Origin: Icerya purchasi
Lineage: Eukaryota; Arthropoda; Insecta; Hemiptera; Monophlebidae
Reading direction: 5' to 3'
DNA: 64,000 nt
Assembly: GCA_039619475.1 (NCBI GenBank)
Contig: CM077115.1
Coordinates: 593,737,643-593,801,642 of the forward strand
Below the pieces are notes generated by a model. That model did not search any database. It was not told where the DNA came from and was given only the letters and a program-made list of their open reading frames with translations. The position numbers were made by a program, and so were the translations under genes. The stretch's first letter is position 1. Every line of letters starts with the position of its first letter. Of the stretch, positions 1 to 10,405 are shown piece after piece.

Positions 1-184
1 CAGCGAACACCCTGAAAGGATAAGAGCGATTATAGAATACTTATAAACGAAAATAACTGCGGTCCATCCTTTAAACCTTAATCTCCATTGGAAATGGCCA
101 TAAATGCTATAAAAACGGTGGTCTATAAATAATAAAAAAATGTTAATTAGTGAAACAGACGTGTAAAAATAGAAAAATAAAATA
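1..184. other. no feature seen
   Basis: AT-rich sequence with no open frame, repeat or RNA gene that I can support. Confidence 0.5.
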
Positions 185-260
185 GTTTTTTTTTTCTTTT
201 TTTTTTTTTTTTCGACGCGTCAACTACAGACATTAATCCAGCGCGAGTAAAATTTTTCGA
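185..260 (-). mobile_element. 3' end of a non-LTR retroelement (family Y, copy 1)
   Basis: A long T tract (about 187-212) is followed by a segment that recurs, diverged, at about 50,145-50,190. Shared blocks are gacattaa, ccag and gcgagt. Read on the minus strand this is a unique sequence ending in poly-A, as expected for a reverse-transcribed 3' end. No coding part is recognisable next to it. Confidence 0.4.
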
Positions 261-3200
261 AATGTTAATGCATGGTCTACCCGAAGGAAACATTTTTAAT
301 CAACTACGCCACACAAGGCAGTTGGCAACAAAATAGTTAACAAAAATTGTCGAAAGAAAGAAATCGCAAACAAAGTCCTCACATGACAAAAGAAATAGTT
401 AAGAAAGAGGTGCTGTTAAAAAAAAAATCTAAAACAGGCTACAAAAAAAAAAAAAAAACATCAAAAAATACAGTGAAACCGAAAGATCAAATTGTAGGAG
501 AAGGCGAAAAGAGGCATCATTCGAATGCGCGCAAGAATAAAGAAAATTCAGTTCAATAAAAAAATTAAAAGTAAAATAATAAATATTGACGGTGGGAAAA
601 ATTGCTAAAAAAACGCTCAAAGAGAAAATGGAGAGTACTTGGTTAAAATATATTGAAGACATACTTCTTTATATTTAAATTGTAAGTGTCCATTTTCTGT
701 TATTATTTTCAAACTATTATATATAAAAAAGTCACTTTTATCACAGAAAATATATTTAAAATATTAAAAATTAAAAATTGCCGACATGTTTCGGAGTCAT
801 AGTAGTTTGAAAATATATTGAAGAATTTTATACATTGATAGAATATACATGGCGTGAAGACCCGGACAAAAACAGTATAGAAATTGCTTCAAAAACTGAA
901 CGATGAAAATTAAAGGGAAGCGAGAAATAACAAAGCAGTTAGACCAGATGAACATAAAACACGCATCAATATAACAAAATTATGGAATGTCTTAAACAAA
1001 ATGAAAAACCAAATGATTTTAAAGTAATTTGGTGCCGATTTCAAAGACGAGATTCTCGCAGAGACAGTGGTCGGGGTAAATGAACCATTCTTTGAAGATA
1101 TATTAACGTCGATAGTGAATTTCCAAAGGAAAATTCGATTAGTAAAGAGCGAAACACAACATGAGGATTTGTGTCGAATAAATTAACACAAGACGCAATA
1201 CTTAAAATGATATAAGTGAAACAATAAATGCAGAGCAGTAATCGCTTTTCATTTAAGTCGAGAAAAAATGTCTCAAATTTTACAAAGATGTAATTTTCAT
1301 AACGATGACTTTCAAATAATTCGAAATTCATATTGGAATCAGCGCGCGCACAACTTAAAATTAAGATTCAAACGGAGATCGCGGTGTATTTTAAGAAGCT
1401 AGCTGAGAACGTGTTGTCACACCGATAGTGCGTAAAATTATACGTAAACGCAATTAATAACTAGGTAATTGACGTGATGATGGAATAATGCTTGCAAGAA
1501 GTGGAAAACAAAAGTAAAACATGTTATTTAAAGTTGATTGGAAAGATAGGAAGATTAACGCACTGAAAAGAAAAGTTAAGAATCTTGCAATGAAAGCACA
1601 TAAGATTGGAAAGATGGTAATGAAGAAGCGGATGTCTAACAAAGTGAATCGTTAATAACGAACGGCGGCTTCGAACGGAAATAAGACACGAATGTTTTGT
1701 ATTACCACCGAAAGGCGTTCACAAATTTGGGAAAGATATTGGAAAATGAAAAGATTATTCTAAGGCTCAAAAAACAAAAAATTACAATTACACGTAATGA
1801 TTTGTCTTAGCTGGATAAGCGTGAAATTTGGAAAAGATTGCACGCATTTCGAAGGCGAACATATGGAAAATTATTATAAAATAATATTAACGAAATTTGA
1901 AATTATAGCCGGAGCAAAGGTAAAAAATCTAATATAAAACGCGAGGAAAGGAAATACAGGAAATAAATAATAATTGTACGAACTTTTTACCGTCAGATCG
2001 GTTGGATAATTCAACACGCGGGCTCATTGATTGCACGGGGGAAGCAGCCATTATTTGTCAGCGGATAGGGATTAGCTTTTACAAAATAGAATGTACTGTT
2101 GGCCCGCTGGGATACACGTAGATTACAAAAAAAGAAAAAAGAAACAAAAAATGGTGAAAAAACTGTAGGTCTAAAATTTAAAAATTTCACTTCCCTTCTA
2201 AGTTAAAGACGAATTTGTCAAAAAAGTAAACTAGTACAACCGCACCTTTTATACAGAAATACATTGTGACATGGATATGTTTTTCAGATAGTGCGCAAAA
2301 TATGACCATATGTGTTTCATTCTGGTAAAAACATCAATTCAAAAAATCATAAATTGAATAAAAATCGTTTACCAAATAAATAAATAAATAAATAAATAAA
2401 TATATATATATATATATAATATGTAAGAATAACACTTTTTCATGGCATACAAATTTTCCAAAACGGCTGTTAGTTGTAAGACAACAAAATACTTCTTAAT
2501 TTTAAAAACAAAGCAATTATTACGGGTGCGTTTAGGTTCGGTTTTTAATTGTACCATTTTAACCGCGATTCGATTTCATCGATTATTACAATAGATGATA
2601 CCGCTTATTTATCTATTTCCGAGGTAAATATAAATTAAATATTCAATACCGATGTAATTATTAAAATTTTCAAGATGATAAAGAAAAGCTTATCGAGGAA
2701 TTGGTTACAAAACGAAAAATTCGTTTAAAAAAAAGAGTGTTTGTTCGAGAATGATTGTAGAATGAATCATCGACATCACATATACAAATAAGAGATATAT
2801 ACTAACAGAGAATAAAATGTTAACAGCTAGACAATTCGAAAAATTTATCAGCGAACAATATATGGAAAAGTTTGAAACGGCGTGGATGATATAACGGAGT
2901 AACGAAAAGTTCTCTTTTCCAACCATTACGAAGAGATTTAATAACACGTACTATTATACTCCGAATATTTACAACGTACAATTCAAACCAGGGGACATGG
3001 AATTTCAAAATCAATCTGAAAAAATGTAATATAAGGCGGTGGAACTGAAAATTGCATTAGATGCAACGAGCAGGACAGTGTACACAGCACATATCCGGAA
3101 TGGATGCAACATTCTAAATATAGAGATAATGGAAGATTATGGTAAATTGGTACGGGAAAAAATTAATATTTTCAATAAATTGGTCAAAAAGGAATTGGAA

Positions 3201-4050
3201 TATAGTGCAAATATTAATTTATATTAATATTACAGTATTTTAAGATAAGTTTAAGTACAATGTGGAGTGGAGGAATACAAAACTTAATTGGATGGTTTCC
3301 AACGCTGATGAAATTTTTACATGTAAAAATAAAATAATAATAATAAAAAGAAAGGCGGAGGGCACGATTAAAAAAAAATTAAAGTTCGAACAGTAGTAAA
3401 GCTGTCGAAAGAGCGCAGAAAAGCGATTTAATTTCGGCTAGTTCCGACAGAATTAACGTTCGTTCGATCTCGTAAATTTGGCAGCTTCACGCACGCCATT
3501 TTTTTGCTCTTCATTACAATCGTTAATGTGACGTAAAGAAATATACCTTAGCATACAAAATACAGAATCTTAGTCGTTGTATTTCAGTTTACAGTTATCA
3601 TTTTCTAGACTGGCTTGTTCACTTTTTTATTTTATTTGTATTAACCCATGTATAAAATTACAAAATTTTATGCACAATTTCCTTCATTCCTCACTCAGCT
3701 CGATATCAGTCCGTAAAATATGGTAATTACTTATCATGTGCTGAAAATTTTCGCGTGAGAACTGCGGTGCCCGTTTGGGCTGTGTAAAAGTTTTATCGAA
3801 TTTTCTCCGTTGCGCATTAAAAGCCTAATACTGAAGGAGATTTATTTTGAGAAGGTTTTTTATTTTTTCTTTACAATCATGAAACTGCCATAATTTCTCA
3901 TAATGGCTCCCACGAACGGAGATAGTTTCCTTCATTATTCATTTCTACCGTTACGTAAGATTTGTAAATGATAGAATTTTTTCAGTTTCTTACAATATTA
4001 TTTTAATTTCAATTTCAATTTACTTTTAATGAGTTTGCATAATTTTTGTT
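261..4050. other. AT-rich non-coding DNA; no gene seen
   Basis: Short open frames of 60-100 codons occur on both strands (for example 347-559 and 1041-1331). They are lysine-rich or phenylalanine-rich low-complexity translations of A/T runs without recognisable domains. A small (AAAT)n/(TA)n microsatellite lies at about 2375-2418. Parts of 840-2000 could be very old transposon debris, but I cannot support an identity. Confidence 0.5.
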
Positions 4051-4052
4051 AC

Positions 4053-4129
<77 letters not shown>
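4051..4129. repeat. (TA)n-(CA)n-(TA)n compound microsatellite
   Basis: Uninterrupted alternating purine-pyrimidine tract: TA, then CA/AC, then TA dinucleotides. Confidence 0.95.
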
Positions 4130-4132
<3 letters not shown>

Positions 4133-4262
4133 AAAACCAACTTTAATAACAAACAAATAGAAGGGTAAAACTAATTGATAACAATAAATTAAATAAATAC
4201 CTTATTTAGTAACGTTTTCGGGTATAACCCATCATCAGCCAGAACAAAATTAATCAAAACTC
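4130..4262 (-). mobile_element. Penelope-like retroelement 3' end (putative)
   Basis: On the minus strand the segment contains CTGATGATGGG, a short loop and CCCGAAAACG (4213-4238), then an AT-rich stretch running into the (TA)n tract. From memory, this arrangement resembles sequences associated with Penelope-like elements in arthropods and the CUGAUGA...GAAA core of their hammerhead motifs. The fit to a working hammerhead is imperfect: the base after CTGATGA is a T that cannot pair with the C before GAAA, so only three stem II pairs remain. No GIY-YIG or reverse transcriptase coding sequence is visible nearby. Confidence 0.35.
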
Positions 4263-4340
4263 AAAACACACATATATATATATATGTATATTAATTACAA
4301 CGTAATTCTTAGGCTACCTCCCATTAGAAAAGGTTTCGTT
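4263..4340 (-). repeat. fragment of the repeat found at 11,958-12,605
   Basis: A (TA)n block followed by attacaacgtaattcttagg and ctacc is the reverse complement of the end of the two repeat copies near 12 kb (about 12,330-12,355 and 12,575-12,605). Only this terminus is present here. Confidence 0.6.
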
Positions 4341-4544
4341 AATAGCTACGAATATGAAGGAGATAGAAAAACTTCTAAATAGGTTGGAAAAAATTAGTAT
4401 GCAATATGGATAAATATAAATAAAAATTAGACAAAAATAATGGTAATCGATCCAGGAAATATAATATCACCTCATGAAAAAAAACACTTACCGGTTATGA
4501 AACTGTAGAAAGAATTGTATACTTAGTATAACCTCTAGAGAACA

Positions 4545-4960
4545 AAGGAGGTTCCGAGAAATTTCCAGAAGCGCCATGATAAGGATGAACAAGATTTGTA
4601 GGAACAACTCTATTAGGAAAAACGTACAAATGAATCGGTGTTGTGGGAAGTAGTTGGTGTCACACAAAGGTTGTCAACGATTGTCGTAATGAGAGTGCTG
4701 AAATTCTTCGGACATATAATAAGGAAGCAGGAGGGAATGGAACGCACGTTGGTCATGGGGTAAATTAATGGAAAACAACCACCGGGGGACGTACACCTAA
4801 GAGATGGACAGATATTATATTACATACAACAGGATTGTCATACTCACAATACGTACGTCACAAGCAGAGGATCGTGACAAATAGCGGAAAAGGTTACAAA
4901 ATCACTGGCGGATTTAATCACGATACCCTATCTAGGATGACGACCGTAGATGATATGGTT
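4545..4960 (+). pseudogene. non-LTR retrotransposon, C-terminal part of reverse transcriptase ORF
   Basis: Conceptual translation across frames gives MRVLKFFGHIIRKQEG, then an in-frame stop, INGK, and in another frame RTPKRWTDII...TGLSYSQYVR, then AEDRDK. This order (FFGHIIR, G+RTPKRW, AEDR-KW) is the typical tail after the reverse transcriptase thumb in RTE/CR1-like elements. The fragment is the same family as the minus-strand copy at 54,940-55,450, with which it shares long DNA stretches. It has at least two frameshifts and stops, no start codon and no catalytic domain, so it is a dead 5'-truncated copy. The clade is inferred from motif style only. Confidence 0.7.
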
Positions 4961-5209
4961 ACAACCGCATATGGCTGTTAATTCCAATGGGTGTAAGTTA
5001 GTCAGATGCGACCGCGGCGATGGTTACGGCGGACCTGCAATCTTTATTAGAAAAGTTATTTGTTTTCATTCTCATGACGTTTCCTTTAATTCTCATTGCA
5101 GTCCTTCTCATCTTAATATTGTACATATTCCGATTGTGCACATCCGCTTAACATAGTTTTCGTCTATGTTCCTCTTAGCTGTGATCCTGTTCCTCTTCAC
5201 TTCTTCTTA

Positions 5210-5582
5210 AGGTGCCATAACATAGCGCGTTGGCGTAACCTATTCGTACATTTTTAGCTGTACCGATATTATAGGTTGTGTACTAGGCAATTGTTATATG
5301 CAACGCAGGTGTACACACGCAAGACTACATTCGGAACTGATTAGTAATCGTTTGATTTATATCGGCATATACAAGTGCAGTCCGTCCGGTGTGGGTCTGC
5401 TGTGTACTGACCTAGCGCGCATATGATGTTGTACCTGGTGGTTTGCCATTGCCTTCCACGTGATTACTAGCGACTATTTATTTATTTAATTCTTGTAATA
5501 AGTTCGTCGTCGCTCGGGATCGAACCCGTGACCGCCATATCGGAAGTCAAGCGCTCCAGCAACTAGGCTATCGCGCTACATT
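5210..5582 (-). mobile_element. tRNA-derived SINE
   Basis: On the minus strand the head (about 5582 down to 5500) has an RNA polymerase III A box (TAGCCTAGTTGCTGG, 5556-5570) and a B box (GGTTCGATCCC, 5516-5526) at tRNA-like spacing. The surrounding sequence does not fold into a full cloverleaf. Downstream is a non-tRNA body that includes GGAAGGCAATGGCAAACC (5439-5457), a motif I recall from several invertebrate SINEs. The 3' boundary is uncertain. A functional tRNA gene is unlikely because acceptor-stem pairing is absent and a long tail follows. Confidence 0.7.
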
Positions 5583-5589
5583 TTTCAAT

Positions 5590-6264
5590 TCCATTCTTAA
5601 ATCTTTCATCGTTGAGGGGAACTGGAATTCCTGGTCCCCCTATGAGGTTGTTCAAACTATAACTCCGACGGTACTTCTCTTAAGAATCTTATCCTTTCTG
5701 AAAATTTAGTTTTTCTCAACGATCTCTCTACTACTTATTATAAGGGTCTATTCAGCTGCAGTTCCCTCGATCTAACATTTACATATCCGATTATTGGTTT
5801 TAACTACAATTGGTCAACCCTTATGGACTCCTATGGTAGTAACCACAGTACTATTCTAATAACTTTTTTAAATCCTCTTACTCTCCTACTCATTCCTATT
5901 TCAAACTTCTCCATTATACTCAATGGAATTTATTCGAAACGGACTGGATCCTCTTTCGTTCCTTAGCTCTCGGCCCAATTCTGATCCTATATCCCATCAC
6001 AACCTATTCCTAAATTCTGTTACGAATGCTCTCTCGCTTTCCTCACCTGCCCGTCATCTACCTTCGTCCAATCGTCGTAGAACAGCCTCATCCCTTTGGT
6101 GGAACGAGGAGTGCAACGCTGCTTTCGATGATCTCGGTCGTACCACTTTTAGATTATTCCAGACGAATCCCACTCTCGAGAATTTTCTTGCCTATAAGCG
6201 CGCCAATGTAAAAGCTAGATTCATTCGCAAGTTTTCCAAGAAGAAGCGGGGGGACATCGTTTAA
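5590..6264 (+). pseudogene. non-LTR retrotransposon: endonuclease C-terminus plus EN-RT linker
   Basis: From about 5717 one frame reads through the end of an AP-like endonuclease: an SSLDLTF block, a W(S/T)L-D block and SYGSNHSTILI, which matches the family's terminal S-D-H box with D replaced by N. A frameshift near 5920 leads into the open frame 5923-6264. That frame contains SSLWWNEECNAAFDD and LENFLAYKRANVKARFIRK, the W-WN-EC and YKR--AK-R linker motifs that join endonuclease to reverse transcriptase in jockey/R1-type elements. The copy stops abruptly at about 6264, before any RT block. It could belong to the same family as the tails at 28, 31.7, 33.3, 41, 58.5 and 60.8 kb, but no overlap exists to test that. 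Confidence 0.65.
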
Positions 6265-6407
6265 ACAAGCAGTTACAATTAGAGAAGTTAACAGTATCGA
6301 GGTAGGTAATAAAGTTACCTCAAATGTCAACTGTTTTTTTTTTTTTTTTCACGACAGAGTTTCAAAGCGGTAAATAGCCCCAGTGAAAAAGCGGAAGAAG
6401 CCAAAAT
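6265..6407. other. no feature seen
   Basis: Short intervening sequence with a T tract; nothing recognisable. Confidence 0.4.
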
Positions 6408-6672
6408 ATCGGAAACATGTACACAAAACAAGTGCTCTAGAGGAAAAGTATAGTTTAACTTCCAGTTATATATTTAAACTCTCGGAGGGCGCTGAAAGCT
6501 CCAAATTTAAGGGAAAAAAATAGTTTTTTTTTTTTTTTTTTTTAGCGATACTATATATCGATTGGCTGATCACTTTTCGAAAGGAATGAAACAATATTTC
6601 ATTTCTTTAAGAAAACTTCCAAAATTGGCGGAAAATTCAAAAAACCCGAAGAATAACGTTTCCACCCTTTGA
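6408..6672 (+). repeat. dispersed repeat, left copy of an inverted pair
   Basis: About 265 bp running from atcggaaacatgtacac to cgtttccaccctttga. It is the near-perfect reverse complement of 7688-7955, including an internal poly-T/poly-A tract (about 6524-6543). Both ends carry a GGAAAC / GTTTCC hexamer in inverted orientation, so it may be a MITE with very short terminal repeats. No coding capacity. Confidence 0.75.
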
Positions 6673-7018
6673 GGTGCGAGTATTACACTTTAAAAAATTT
6701 CGTACCATTTTACGTGCAGTCCCGGGCATTTTCCTAGCTTAAAACGTCCGGATTTGCAAAATTAAGCCGCCTCTTTGCTAGAGTAATAACTATTTCAATA
6801 TATATATATATGTATATACCAAAAATAGCAAACTAATAAATAGCAATATACTTATCTTCAGAAAGGTATTCAGGCAACTTTTAGCAGGAAAAATAAAAAT
6901 TGCAACACGAACGTAAAGCGAATGAGAATGTTGCCAACAAATATTATAAAAATTTAAAACGCGAACGTAGAATCTGCGTAAGCGAAATCATAGACAGACT
7001 ACATGATATTTATTCTTT
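6673..7018. other. spacer between repeats; no gene seen
   Basis: AT-rich, with a short (TA)n block near 6800. No open frame or repeat is supported. Confidence 0.4.
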
Positions 7019-7222
7019 TTTTATTTATTTTTTTTTTTACCTAAATAAACTACCGCTTAAGGGAGTGATCTAAGCTATCGAAATCATAAGCTTTTACTTA
7101 AATAATCAATACTTACGAACTATTACTATATAACCTGTTGTGGAACTAGTCCAGTGACTAGCTCTCACTAATATTTGACGAAAATATTACTATTAGGTAA
7201 TATTTTATAAGTAAGTTATATA
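7019..7222 (-). mobile_element. jockey-like element, 3' UTR only
   Basis: On the minus strand this matches the 3' UTR of the jockey-like copy at 30,785-31,516. Shared landmarks include the ggaactagtccagtga block and cttaaggg-gtgatc before the tail. It ends in an A-rich tail (T-rich on the plus strand, about 7013-7040). The copy is truncated in the UTR, so it carries no coding sequence. Confidence 0.7.
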
Positions 7223-7264
7223 ACTAATTTGAGAGGATATTTATAAAGAAAAAATTTGAAAAGG

Positions 7265-7490
7265 GAGTTGGGGGAAGGGGTCATAATGGGGATGCGGGGC
7301 ACGTCGGGGCTAGCAACATTTGCAAGTCACTAGACGTATCTTGTTGTCGCTAATAGGTGGCCATTTTGCATCAGTCTGACAGTGACCGGCGACTAAACTG
7401 CGTGCATTTGTTTTTTACGATAAAAAGTTTTTATCAACGTCATTTCATCTGATTTTGAGTGATTACGAAAACGCATATAAGAAGGTAAGT
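7265..7490 (+). other. possible 5' non-coding exon of the pogo-like element, with splice donor
   Basis: A G-rich stretch (about 7261-7310) is followed by ordinary sequence ending in a good donor, AAG|GTAAGT, at 7482/7483. A matching acceptor (tttcgttttag) lies just before the transposase start near 8189. The spacing and order suggest a 5' untranslated exon and an intron. The right repeat copy at 7688-7955 would then be an insertion inside that intron. This is inferred from splice-like motifs alone. Confidence 0.35.
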
Positions 7491-7687
7491 GTTTAAATTA
7501 CTACTATCGTTTTTTCATTATGTTTTTCCAGCGACATTACTTATTGGTATGTTTTTTGAACAAAATCACTCTAAATCACTTCGTTTTTTCTTTACTCATT
7601 ATTTAAAACAATGTTAGACATGCGGCATAACGGAGACATGGCTACACGATGGGGTATCCCGTTATGCGCCGTAACTGCTGTGTCCAT

Positions 7688-7955
7688 TCAAAGGGTGGAA
7701 ACGTTATTCTTCGGGTTTTTTGAATTTTCCGCCAATTTCGGAAGTTTTCTTAAAGAAATGAAATATTGTTTCATTCCTTTCGAAAAGTGATCAGCCAATC
7801 GATATATAGTATCGCTAAAAAAAAAAAAAAAAAAAAAAGTATTTTTTTCCCCTTAAATTTGGAGCTTTCAGCGCCCCCCTAGAGTTTAAATATATAACTG
7901 GAAGTTAAACTATACTTTTCCTCTAGAGCACTTGTTTTGTGTACATGTTTCCGAT
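7688..7955 (-). repeat. dispersed repeat, right copy of an inverted pair
   Basis: Reverse complement of 6408-6672, ending gtttccgat at 7955. The two copies differ mainly in homopolymer length and a few substitutions. It lies between the possible 5' exon and the coding start of the pogo-like pseudogene. Confidence 0.75.
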
Positions 7956-8188
7956 CGCTGCCCGAGAATGCTTGAGAAATTAAAATTGATTTGCCTGGTA
8001 AACTGTCACAAAAACCTCTAGTCTGGAGTTCGTTATCATTATTACTAATTTCTAGCCCGGATAGCGTGATTATATATCATAGCGGTGACCGAATCCGTCT
8101 CAATTTATTTGCTGTGCCGAATACACTAAACAATTAGTTCAATAAACAGTTGATCTGTTCATTTGATAATAGAATTTATTTCGTTTTA

Positions 8189-9765
8189 GGTATCAAAAAA
8201 TGGTACGAACGAACAAAAAGAAAAGTTCGAGAGGCAGTTGGCCTGTAGAAAGCATGAAACAGGCAATTGGTGCAGTTTCAAAGCACGGTGTTCCGCATTG
8301 GAACGTTACGTTACTAAAATGAAGAAGGGCGAGCTGATTCTTAACTCAACTCCCGGTAACTTCAAACCCGTGTTTTCCAAACAAGAAGAAGAGAAGCTCG
8401 TGAGGTACGTTAAAGAAATGGAGAAACGTTTGTTTCGATTAACCACTGTCATCCTACGAAAGCCAAAAAATTTTAAGGCTCACAATTTTAACCATGATAG
8501 AAATATGACTGGTGTAGATTGGTTAAAAGGATTCATGAAGCGTCAGCCGGATTTATCCATCCGAAAACCAGAAGCTACATCGGCAGCTCGAGCTATGGTC
8601 TTTAATAAAGTGGCTGTGGATAAATTCTATTCTTTGCTCGAGAAAGTATATGGCAAATATAATCCGACGCTTCGTAGAATATATAATTGCGATCAGACTG
8701 GCATATCAAACGTTTCCAAAACAACGAGCAAAATTATTGTAGAAAAGGGAAGAAAACAGGTAAGCTTACTTTCTTCAGCCGAAAGAGGGCTGACGGTTAC
8801 GGTTGAGGTATGTTTTAATGCAGCCGGAACTTACATGCCCCCCATGCTAATATTCCCCCAACAGAGAATGAAGCAAGAGTTATTGGATCGAGCTGCTCCA
8901 GAGACGACGGAGAGTGCAACGCTCGAGGCTGGATGACTTATATGACCTGGTTCCAACGGTTCGTCAAGTTTTCCGGTGCGTCAATAACTAACCGAGTCTT
9001 GCTTCTTCTAGATGGTCATGTAATGCACACATAAAACATAGAGGTTATTGCACGAAAGAATGGTGTTGTAATGCTTTGCTGTCCCCCGCACTACATCCAC
9101 AGGCTCCAACCTTTGGATGTTGGTTTTATGAAACCTTTGCGTGTATACTATGACCAAGCCTGCTCTAACTGGTTAAGGCCGCACCCGGGACGAATAATAA
9201 CAACTTTTCAAATAAGCGAAATATTTGCACATACTTACATTCAGCTCGCAACAATGTTTACAGCAATCAATGCGTTCAAAAAGTGTAGCGTATATTCAAT
9301 CAAAATAACTTAACAGATTTAGATTTTTTAGCTGCATCCAGAACAGACGTACCGCTAACAAATGACGAGCCTGAAACAGCTTCTTTAACTGCCGAAATCC
9401 AGCAACAACTGCCGCCTTCCCTTGAAGAGGACCCAATTGAACCAGTTTTGCCTGCAACTACGCCATCTTTACATCAGAGAACTCCTATCTCAGAGCCTCA
9501 GCCTGGATCATCAATACCAAACGAAGATTATAGCCTAATCCGATCTCCGATTCGAAAAGTATGTCGTAACTTAACAACTTCCTTCGAAAATGCTTCTCCT
9601 AAGGACATTCTCGCGATCCCAATAGTCGAACAAAGAAACTAAACGAAGAAAAAATGTCGCAGAGGGAAAACTGTTGTTCTTACTTCAACCCCCTACAAAA
9701 ACGAGTCAAAAGAACGAGAACAACTGAACCGAACAAAGAAGTGTTTAAATCCATATGATTCCAAA
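8189..9765 (+). pseudogene. pogo/Tigger-like (CENP-B family) DDE transposase pseudogene
   Basis: An ATG at 8200 opens MVRTNKKKSSRGSWP...MKQAIGAVSK, the start of the Psq-type helix-turn-helix. A deletion in that helix and a frame change move reading to frame 8238-8936, which resumes at LERYVTKMKKGE. A CENP-B-type second HTH follows (about residues 45-110 of that frame), then the first catalytic Asp in IYNCDQTG. A one-base loss near 8900 shifts frame into WMTYMTWFQRFVKF and LLLLDGHV (second Asp). An in-frame TAA occurs at about 9031, then PPHYIHRLQPLDVGF (third Asp). A further frameshift near 9300 leads to the acidic, Pro/Ser-rich tail, still readable to about 9760 (SPKDILAIP, KCRRGKTVVLTS). 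A normal pogo transposase is one uninterrupted frame of about 500 or more residues. This copy is therefore inactive, and no 3' terminal repeat was found. Confidence 0.85.
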
Positions 9766-10125
9766 AGTTGAAGAAAGATTATAAAAGACACTAGAATTAC
9801 ACAGTTAAGTTCGTTACTGAGATATAGTTCTGGATAAGAGAAAAACTTTTAATGAACACGTATAAAACTTGCCTAAATCAAAACACAAATAGAGCTAACT
9901 ATGTACCCAACTATTAATCGAAAATTCTCCTTAAAACCAATATATTACCTTCCCTCGTGCTCGATCTCAAACTGAAACTTTAAAAAACTTCAGCTCCTAC
10001 AGCATAGATGCTGCCACTTGTATTCTAAAAAAGTTTTCCGTTCTACCAAAATTGATGCCACGCATAGTTATAGAGTTGCCTTATTTGAAATATTTTAGCC
10101 GATTACAATTTCTTATTTCTGTTGT
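9766..10125. other. no feature seen
   Basis: AT-rich, non-coding. The 3' terminal repeat of the pogo-like element was looked for here and not found. Confidence 0.4.
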
Positions 10126-10405
10126 TGAGTTTCATCAGGCATTGCGCGGGTACTGCTCTGCAGTTGCGGCTATATTGCAGAATGATAACCTATTTTAGTT
10201 TCTTATTTTGTTTTTTTTTTTTTTTTTTTTCGGTTAATTTCATTGGGCATTGTGGCACTATTTTGTAGTTGCGGCCATACCGTAGAATGGAATTTTCTTT
10301 CCCTGCTTTCCATTTCTTATTTTTCTATTACTAGTAATCTTTCTACTCATAATGCAGCTTGCTGGCCGAATAAACTGTATTTGTTCAGGCCAAAAAAAAC
10401 AAAAC
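10126..10405 (+). repeat. family Z related repeat with two internal tandem units
   Basis: Two copies of a motif (ggcattg...gcagttgcggc-ata--gcagaatg) lie at about 10,137-10,182 and 10,250-10,290, separated by a T tract. The same motif occurs twice at about 33,835-33,950. The segment ends in an A-rich stretch after ttcaggcc (about 10,390). It looks like a retroelement 3' UTR with internal duplication. No protein is encoded. Confidence 0.45.

Noticed and set aside
900..1080. Peptide reminiscent of the N-KA-GPD block of reverse transcriptases (KAVRPDEH)
   Set aside because: Too short, and no neighbouring RT blocks were found in any frame.
4215..4238. Functional hammerhead ribozyme
   Set aside because: The position 10.1 base cannot pair with 11.1 and stem III is unclear; kept only as a Penelope-like relic.
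5500..5582. tRNA gene
   Set aside because: A and B boxes are present but the acceptor stem does not pair and a long SINE body follows.
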